The position numbers and the translations under genes were made by a program. This document shows positions 58,929 through 64,000 of a stretch of DNA of 64,000 nucleotides, in pieces. This DNA comes from an uncultured Eubacteriales bacterium (GTDB lineage Bacteria; Bacillota; Clostridia; Tissierellales; Peptoniphilaceae): contig UQFH01000007.1 of the NCBI GenBank assembly GCA_900540185.1, positions 1 to 64,000 of the forward strand, given 5' to 3'. Every line of letters starts with the position of its first letter. Positions within the stretch are counted from its first letter, which is position 1. Below the pieces are notes generated by a model that did not search any database, was not told the DNA's origin, and worked only from the letters and a program-made list of their open reading frames with translations.

Positions 58929-59573
58929 TTATTTTACTAGTATCAGTGCCATTTTGAATTTTGTCACCGCTATTACATTGTGGCGGACGCCCTTAGGGAA
59001 AACGATTTGCTCGCCTGCCTTGATCCTGTGAGTCTCATCGCCCACTTCCATGTCGGCTTCGCCTTCCAGGGCAAAGATAAGCGCATCGCCAGGAGCTGTG
59101 TGGGAAGTGAGTCCTTCACCTGCGTCAAAGGCCATTAAGACAATCTTGAGATCATCGCGTGAGTATACATCGTAATTTGAAATGCCCCCGTCTAAATAAG
59201 TTATTACATCCTTGAGTGAAAAAACCTGTCCCATATTTTCTAATTTTAACATCGTGTCCTCCTTTTTATTATAAGAAATTTCCAGCAAATAAGAATCCTC
59301 GTCTGCATAAATCGCATATGAATTTAGGTCGCCAGAAAAAATCGCCTGGTCGGCCGAAAGTTTGTGGTCGCCAATCCTGATGGATCCATCCAAATTTATA
59401 TAAAGGCTCATATTATCATAAAGCTCCTCACTAATATCGGTCCCCTTGGCCAGGCCAAAGAGGAAAATATTTATGTAGTCCCTCTTTGATAGGCTCAAAG
59501 ATAAGGTGTGGCCAGCTTTGATGGGCAAGAGCTCCTTATAAGAAAAAATTCCATTTTTATATCTGTCTTTCAT
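58929..59573 (-). CDS. Two-domain cupin protein
   Basis: A 214-residue protein of two cupin barrels. The second (about 107-214) has HTAPGDALIFALEGEADMEVG and VFPKGVRHNVIAV, a canonical cupin with metal-binding His/Glu. The first is more divergent. Inside the gene, AAGGAGGACACG precedes an internal in-frame ATG at about codon 107, so the second cupin may also be made alone. Some cupins of this type bind sugars or regulate; the role here is unknown. GAGGGATGTAAT precedes the main start. Confidence 0.78.
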   Translation of the reverse strand: MKDRYKNGIFSYKELLPIKAGHTLSLSLSKRDYINIFLFGLAKGTDISEELYDNMSLYINLDGSIRIGDHKLSADQAIFSGDLNSYAIYADEDSYLLEISYNKKEDTMLKLENMGQVFSLKDVITYLDGGISNYDVYSRDDLKIVLMAFDAGEGLTSHTAPGDALIFALEGEADMEVGDETHRIKAGEQIVFPKGVRHNVIAVTKFKMALILVK

Positions 59574-59591
59574 ATTACATCCCTCATTTTC

Positions 59592-59765
59592 TTACCCATT
59601 TTTGCTAAAATTAAACGGCCTGGCACCTGTTGAGTACAGGTTACAAGCCGTGTAGTAAACGCGGTTATTTTGTCCGGGTTTGTGGGTGCATGTCAGTTTT
59701 TCCCTTAGTGTTTTAATTTTTTCTTTTAAATTTTTTGTATCAGGAAACTCCACAATTTCTCCCAT
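59592..59765 (-). CDS. Short protein of 57 residues, possibly a truncated gene
   Basis: Strong ribosome site (AAGGAGGATTGTT) then MGEIVEFPDTKNLKEKIKTL, a sharply helical start typical of a longer cytosolic protein, followed by a Cys/Tyr/Asn-rich stretch (VYYTACNLYSTG) that does not look continuous with it. The first half may be intact and the second half a recombination scar. It lies 18 bases upstream of the cupin start. Confidence 0.45.
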   Translation of the reverse strand: MGEIVEFPDTKNLKEKIKTLREKLTCTHKPGQNNRVYYTACNLYSTGARPFNFSKNG

Positions 59766-59841
59766 AACAATCCTCCTTATTTTTTAATAAAATTTAAGTC
59801 TTCGCCGATAATTCATGGTGAAAATTCTCGGTTTCGGCGGC

Positions 59842-60741
59842 CTACACCGTTTTCTCGAAATCTATTAGCGTCAATGCCATAGTCAGGATAAATAGAAAAA
59901 ATGCAAAAATTCCATAGAGGGGCAGGGCGGCAAAAATTTTGAGTTTAAAAAGCGCGGCGATACAGTAGGCGTACATACTGAACCAAAAGATTAAAAGCGC
60001 AGGGTCTTTTTTTGATTTCAATATAATCTTTTCTCTTTTTTCTATAAGTGTCATTATAAGTTTTACGAAAATGAAGAGCCACAACAAAACAAAAGCGATA
60101 GAGGAAAACCATTCATCGGTAATTTTGTTTAAAAAAAGTGCGACTGCGCTTGCGATGCCCACAAATAAAACACCGCCCGCGCCGATTAAAAGTGATTTTA
60201 AAACATTCACATTCGATTCGCCGCTTTTCTCCCAAGATTTTAAAGTCATATAAACAATCGCCGGCACTTCGAACATATATCCCAAAAAATTCACCCAAAT
60301 TACACTCATAAACATATTGTGCGTGATGTCGAGAGTAATCGGGCGACCTTCCCACAGCCAAAAACCGCCGTTTAGCCTTATGGCTGCAACATCGAGGAGC
60401 AAATCCATGCTAACGATGAGCCAACCGCTCAAAAGTGCAGTCATGAAATTTCCGAGCGAAAACTTCTTTGCAATTCTTAAAGCGCAAACTGTGATTCCTC
60501 CCCACATCAAGCCTCCGAAAAAAGGAAACTGATATGGCTCAAAACCGATACTTATGAAAAAATCTTTGCTGTAGTGATAAATCCCGGTGAATCGCACCGC
60601 CAAAAGTTCAAGCGCAAAACCGGCGAGTGCGCCCGAAATCAAAAGCCCCAACTCGTTGTAATTCTTCTTTTTTAAAATGTCCGCAACCAAAATTAAAACT
60701 ATAAAATAACACATAAGTTCAAATCCGTTTATCCAATTCAT
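59842..60741 (-). CDS. Carotenoid-biosynthesis-like (DUF422) membrane protein
   Basis: A 299-residue protein with about eight membrane segments. The stretch SMDLLLDVAAIRLNGGFWLW, then SVIWVNFLGYMFEVPAI follows the DUF422/CruF pattern (D-AA-R-G-W-W and NF-GW). In CruF this is a carotenoid hydratase, but no carotenoid genes are here, so the activity is uncertain. GGAGG precedes the ATG. Codon use is core-like. Confidence 0.65.
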   Translation of the reverse strand: MNWINGFELMCYFIVLILVADILKKKNYNELGLLISGALAGFALELLAVRFTGIYHYSKDFFISIGFEPYQFPFFGGLMWGGITVCALRIAKKFSLGNFMTALLSGWLIVSMDLLLDVAAIRLNGGFWLWEGRPITLDITHNMFMSVIWVNFLGYMFEVPAIVYMTLKSWEKSGESNVNVLKSLLIGAGGVLFVGIASAVALFLNKITDEWFSSIAFVLLWLFIFVKLIMTLIEKREKIILKSKKDPALLIFWFSMYAYCIAALFKLKIFAALPLYGIFAFFLFILTMALTLIDFEKTV

Positions 60742-60860
60742 AGTGTGCGCCTCCGTAAAATTTAAATATGTATGCGCCGGCTCGCTCGCTTTAAAAGAGC
60801 GGGGCGATATATATTAATTATATCATAAACTATAATTAATAATCCATATCGTTTTATACA

Positions 60861-60894
60861 AAAAACGGCTTCTAAGAATCGAACTTAAAAGCCG
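60861..60894 (-). terminator. Terminator of the mgtC gene
   Basis: CGGCTT-TAAG and CTTA-AAGCCG arms, T run on the minus strand, 23 bases past the stop. Confidence 0.85.
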
Positions 60895-60916
60895 CCATAT
60901 ATATTTAATATTAATC

Positions 60917-61582
60917 TTATTTGTCACTCAAACTTGCAGATTTCAAATGAAAATCCGATTTTAATTCCTTGAAAAATTCATCAATATCATAATTTTTATG
61001 AAAAGATAAAGTCGCCTCAACCACTGAAATGTCATCCATATCCTCATCGACAACATCCAGCTTTCTTACCTCGACACCCTCTTTTTTTGTTATATCAAGA
61101 AAACTGTCCTGATCGAAATTATCTGTACCAAAAGTCAAGATATATGACTGTGTAGTTCTCTTATTAATAAAATCGCTGAATCCCTTCAAGGAAACCAAAG
61201 TTATTAGGCAAATTACAGTCGCAATTATTGCACCCTCATAATATCCGATTCCCACAGCAAGACCGATTGCAGCGGAGAGCCATAGAGTTGCAGCTGTTGT
61301 TAGACCCGAAACGCCGTCCTTCTTTTGAAGTATAGTTCCGGCGCCCAAAAAACCGATTCCGCTCACAACTTGACCCGCCATTCTTGCGACGTCTCTGGCT
61401 TTGTCGCTCGAGATCTCTCCGATTGCATCCACTCCTATAAGCATAATCAAACATGCACCGACGCTCACAATAATGTGAGTTCTAAAGCCGGCGGCTCTTT
61501 TTTTCATTTCCCTTTCTACACCTATAATTGCCCCTAAAAAAGCAGCTAAAAATAGTCTGATTGCCACTAAAAATACATCCAT
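60917..61582 (-). CDS. MgtC/SapB family membrane protein
   Basis: A 221-residue protein: five hydrophobic N-terminal segments containing FLGAIIGVEREMKKRAAGFR and GIGFLGAGTILQ, the MgtC signature, then a cytosolic C-terminal domain (from about 140) of the ACT-like kind (SYILTFGTDNFDQDSF). Family members help survival at low magnesium and modulate ATP synthase. The ATG at 61582 has TAAGGAGG ahead; 61621 does not. Confidence 0.92.
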   Translation of the reverse strand: MDVFLVAIRLFLAAFLGAIIGVEREMKKRAAGFRTHIIVSVGACLIMLIGVDAIGEISSDKARDVARMAGQVVSGIGFLGAGTILQKKDGVSGLTTAATLWLSAAIGLAVGIGYYEGAIIATVICLITLVSLKGFSDFINKRTTQSYILTFGTDNFDQDSFLDITKKEGVEVRKLDVVDEDMDDISVVEATLSFHKNYDIDEFFKELKSDFHLKSASLSDK

Positions 61583-61686
61583 ATTTGCCTCCTTAATAAT
61601 AAGTTGATACCCAATAAACATTTGGGATAAAACGTCTTATAAAATTTAATGTAGTCTTAAATCATGAACCGAAAAAGGGGAGAAGT

Positions 61687-61716
61687 AAAAAAATCCCCCG
61701 GGATATTCCGGGGGAT
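61687..61716 (-). terminator. Terminator of the PepSY lipoprotein gene
   Basis: ATCCCCCGG and CCGGGGGAT arms, seven T bases on the minus strand. Confidence 0.9.
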
Positions 61717-61721
61717 AAATT

Positions 61722-62300
61722 TTATTGTTCTTTTTCGATCATTTCTCCGCTTTCCAAATTGTATCTATATTCTATATCTTTGCCGTTTGAATCTTTGACT
61801 TCTATATCCAATTCGGTGTAGGCTCCGGTTTCCTCATAATCGATGGAATATGAATCCAAATAATAATCCGAACCCGCATCTTTGATGGTCTCTGCAACAA
61901 AATCGTCCACCTTTGAAATCAAACTTGTGTCGATAGCTTTTTTATTTGCAGTGTTGTCCTTTTCGAAATTGTCTTTGATAATGGAACCGTCTTTTGCGGC
62001 AATTTCCATATCGTATTCATTTGAATCATCAAAAGCTTCGATTTCATATTTAGCTACATTGTTGTCTACATCAAAACTGATGTCTTCAATATTTGCTTCC
62101 GGATATTTGTCTGTAAACACCTTGAGGGCATCTTCCAAACTGATGTTTTCAGCAGCTGCTTGGTCTGTAGCCTTTTCATCGGTTGTATCAGTAACTTGTG
62201 TTTCATTCTTTGCATTCGTATCTGTAGGTGTTGTTGTATTTGCTTTTTGGCAACCTACAAATGCAAAAGCAAAAACTAATACTAAAATAAATTTCTTCAT
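61722..62300 (-). CDS. PepSY-like lipoprotein
   Basis: A 192-residue lipoprotein with lipobox AFVGC (Cys16), a Thr/Asp/Ala-rich linker and two PepSY-like units (ALKVFTDKYPEANIEDISFD; IDYEETGAYTELDIEVKDSN, ending YRYNLESGEMI). PepSY domains inhibit proteases or bind surface targets. The ATG at 62300 (AAGGATG ahead) is preferred; the frame upstream is open but has no signal peptide. Confidence 0.82.
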   Translation of the reverse strand: MKKFILVLVFAFAFVGCQKANTTTPTDTNAKNETQVTDTTDEKATDQAAAENISLEDALKVFTDKYPEANIEDISFDVDNNVAKYEIEAFDDSNEYDMEIAAKDGSIIKDNFEKDNTANKKAIDTSLISKVDDFVAETIKDAGSDYYLDSYSIDYEETGAYTELDIEVKDSNGKDIEYRYNLESGEMIEKEQ

Positions 62301-62508
62301 TAAATCATCCTTTCGTACGTAGATATATACCCGGCGGATGATGTATTTAAACATAAAATTAACTTGACTAAATGAAGCAACAATTTTCTGAAGAATGTGA
62401 AACGAAAAATTTATTTTTTGAATAGAGCTAATCAAATTGTAAAATTTATAATAGCAGTTTTTTAATTGACTCACTCCCACTCATATACCATAAAGCGCTC
62501 GAGTGTAT

Positions 62509-62604
62509 TTATTTAATTTTCCAAACAACACTCACAGTGTCGGCAAGGTCTATGTCGTCCGCCTCTATGTCGATGTCGTAGGAGTCTGTCGGCATGGCCA
62601 TCAT
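62509..62604 (-). pseudogene. Probable C-terminal fragment
   Basis: MAMPTDSYDIDIEADDIDLA followed by DTVSVVWKIK and stop. No ribosome site. The even, acidic, beta-like end looks like the tail of a larger protein whose body is gone; the tandem repeats lie exactly at its broken side. Confidence 0.4.
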
Positions 62605-62606
62605 TT

Positions 62607-62672
62607 TTCATTCAAGTAATTGTCCGAAATTCATTCAAGTGATTGTCCGAAATTCATTCAAGTGATTGGCGA
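62607..62672. repeat. Three tandem 23-base repeats
   Basis: TTCATTCAAGTGATTGTCCG recurs three times with one or two differences. No CRISPR-like spacers. A local duplication. Confidence 0.75.
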
Positions 62673-62829
62673 TTTTATGAACGTAATTTGAGATTCATCT
62701 CGCGTTGTTACATTCTAAATATTTTAAAAATCGTCTCGATGTGCCTGAGACGAAACAATGAATAAAAGTCTTTTTGATATCGATTTTTGGGTAATAATAT
62801 TTTTTAAATTAGTATATTTTAAGCAGTAT

Positions 62830-62896
62830 AAAAAAGCTATATCTTCGTTCCGGCACTTGTTTATTACTTTGTACCGGATAAGAATATAGCTTTTTC
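62830..62896 (-). terminator. Large nested hairpin terminator after arsC
   Basis: AAAAAGCTATAT and ATATAGCTTTTT outer arms, inner TCCGG/CCGGA. T run on both ends, so it may act on either strand. Confidence 0.8.
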
Positions 62897-62941
62897 AAAA
62901 TCATTTTAACTTGTTTAAATGTCGACTTGGGCTTTTGCTTT

Positions 62942-63352
62942 TTAATAAATATCTCCCTTTTGAATTCTAATACTCAAATCTTTTACATTCTTTTCTATTT
63001 TATATATGATTTCTCTAAAAAATTTATCGTCTCGTCCTGTAGGATCGTCTAAATTCCAATCCTCTGTATACTGATTTTCAACAATCGGACAAATTACATC
63101 ACATCCCATGGTAATTGATATATCAATCGGAGGCAGGTCATCAATAAGTTTAGAATATTGGGTTTCTTCCATATCAATATTGTATATATCTTTCATTAAT
63201 CTGACAGCATCTTGATTTATTTGTTTTTTTATTTGTGTTCCGGCAGAATAGGCGTCAAAGACATCTGAGGCATATTTTTTCGCAAGTGCCTCTGCGATTT
63301 GACTTCTGCAACTGTTATGAACACATATAAATGCAACTTTTGGCTTCTTCAC
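62942..63352 (-). CDS. arsC: Low-molecular-weight phosphatase-type arsenate reductase
   Basis: A 136-residue protein: FICVHNSCRSQIAEALAKKY is the P-loop (C-x5-R variant CVHNSCRSQ), FDAYSAGTQ the following motif, and ISITMGCDVICP plus WNLDDPTGRDD hold the resolving Cys and Asp region, as in thioredoxin-coupled ArsC. GTG start. It probably reduces arsenate, although no ars pump is in the window. Confidence 0.87.
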   Translation of the reverse strand: MKKPKVAFICVHNSCRSQIAEALAKKYASDVFDAYSAGTQIKKQINQDAVRLMKDIYNIDMEETQYSKLIDDLPPIDISITMGCDVICPIVENQYTEDWNLDDPTGRDDKFFREIIYKIEKNVKDLSIRIQKGDIY

Positions 63353-63445
63353 TTTGAGATACTCTCTTTCTTTTTTATAAATTCTTAGACTAATTAGACA
63401 AATAAGACTACAAGAAATTATTTAAATTGCTAAAAGAAATAATTT

Positions 63446-63685
63446 TTACTTATATTCTTCAAAAATTTTCTTTAATTTATTTACGCCCGAAACTCTTCCG
63501 CTCACCACTAACTTATCGTCAACCATTACTGCCGGAGAAGTCGTAACACCTAGTTTAACAATATCTAATAGGCTTTGAACTTTTTCAACTTCAGCTTCAA
63601 TACCAAGTTCTTCCAGAGCCTCTAGTACATTTTCATAAAGTTTTGTGCATTTTGGGCAACCTTCTCCAATAACTTTAACATTCAT
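63446..63685 (-). CDS. Small thioredoxin-like protein (TM0996/MTH895 type)
   Basis: A 79-residue redox protein: VIGEGCPKCTKLYENVLEAL with CPKC active site, cis-Pro region TTSPAVMVD. These minimal thioredoxins often sit beside permeases or ArsC-type genes in arsenic or metal loci. AGGTGATAAG precedes the ATG. It may supply electrons to the downstream ArsC. Confidence 0.88.
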   Translation of the reverse strand: MNVKVIGEGCPKCTKLYENVLEALEELGIEAEVEKVQSLLDIVKLGVTTSPAVMVDDKLVVSGRVSGVNKLKKIFEEYK

Positions 63686-63693
63686 CTTATCAC

Positions 63694-64000
63694 CTAGTTT
63701 CTTAATTTCATTTCTTTCTTAACTATTTCTTTCCAATTAGTATCAATTGTTCTTATAACTCTCGGACCAATTTTAGATAAAAACACCAGTTGAGATATTT
63801 CTCTCTCAGTATATGGTTTGAAATCAATTAATTTTTCCACAACATCAACCTGTGTCCATCCTTCTTCCAAGTGGAAAAATCCTTTTATGCGATAACAGTC
63901 CGGAAGTACTGCTTGTAAAAAGTCATTAAGCTCTTTTTTGCTTATAATGGCATCGCTTTCAAGCATTATGGTCTTCGGCTTATTATCTACAGTATTTAAG
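63694..64000 (-). CDS. CobW/P47K-family GTP-binding metallochaperone, C-terminal part (runs off the window)
   Basis: Only the last about 100 residues are in the window; the frame is open to the right edge. TIMLESDAIISKKELNDFL, then YRIKGFFHLEEGWTQVDVVE and QLVFLSKIGPRVI match the CobW C-terminal domain. The GTPase domain lies beyond the edge. It ends nine bases before the thioredoxin-like gene, so the three genes may form one metal/redox operon. An ATG at 63966 is internal, not the start. Confidence 0.8.
   Translation of the reverse strand, partial: LNTVDNKPKTIMLESDAIISKKELNDFLQAVLPDCYRIKGFFHLEEGWTQVDVVEKLIDFKPYTEREISQLVFLSKIGPRVIRTIDTNWKEIVKKEMKLRN

Larger units (their letters stand above)
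62301..62941. other. 640-base gap with a gene tail and tandem repeats
   Basis: Bases 62301-62500 are AT-rich upstream sequence. A 31-codon minus-strand reading frame (62509-62604) appears to be a gene tail. Three tandem 23-base repeats follow at about 62607-62672. A large hairpin terminator lies at 62830-62896. No intact gene. Confidence 0.6.

Noticed and set aside
62607..62672. Possible CRISPR array
   Set aside because: The 23-base units are directly adjacent with no spacers and no cas genes nearby.

Overview
The window looks like the replication-origin region of a low-GC, anaerobic Gram-positive bacterium. The gene order dnaA, dnaN, an S4-domain protein, recF, gyrB, gyrA is the classical Firmicutes origin cluster. 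The NfnAB electron-bifurcating pair, EFR1-type ferredoxin, fused MsrAB and many small lipoproteins, with no sporulation or respiratory-chain genes visible, suggest a Peptoniphilaceae/Tissierellia-like anaerobe. The genus cannot be fixed from sequence reading alone.

Layout. 1-11.1 kb: a histidine kinase/response regulator pair divergent from a three-gene ABC-2 exporter; a small repeat-built coiled-coil surface protein; Veg; an msrAB operon; and two half-size chromate transporters. The gaps between these genes hold an unusual family of structured intergenic elements (family A: conserved AATAGGAGTACA boxes alternating with variable hairpins). 11.15-11.52 kb: putative oriC with DnaA boxes. 11.5-33.65 kb: a densely packed plus-strand core block. 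It covers replication and gyrase, a STAS/anti-sigma/SigB-type cascade, a CitG-CitX fusion, nfnAB, CapA, RluA, a lipid kinase, mgtE and cysS-mrnC-rlmB-rae1. 33.7-64 kb: almost every gene is on the minus strand. This includes two tandem VWA-LCAT secreted lipases, several acetyltransferases and methyltransferases, LemA with a DUF3137 gene broken by an amber codon, an XRE regulator with clear operator repeats, many lipoproteins and stalk-domain proteins, MgtC, and an ArsC/thioredoxin/CobW-type group at the right edge.

The stretch from about 51.2 to 55.3 kb is a gene graveyard: a KilA-N gene with two stop codons joined to an SH3-like tail, a start-less lipoprotein signal peptide, and orphan C-termini. 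Codon choice in 52.7-54.5 kb and 57.4-59.8 kb differs from the core genes (GCC/CCC/CCA rather than GCG/CCG), which suggests transfer. A second family of structured intergenic repeats (family B) lies at 41-44.7 kb, with base-pair-preserving differences between copies.

The best candidates for something undescribed are the family A elements (possibly leader-peptide RNAs in which a hairpin bridges a Shine-Dalgarno-like box and an ATGAAAAAA micro-ORF), the family B nested hairpins, and the paired VWA-LCAT lipases. All functional statements are from reading sequence and family knowledge; no searches were run.
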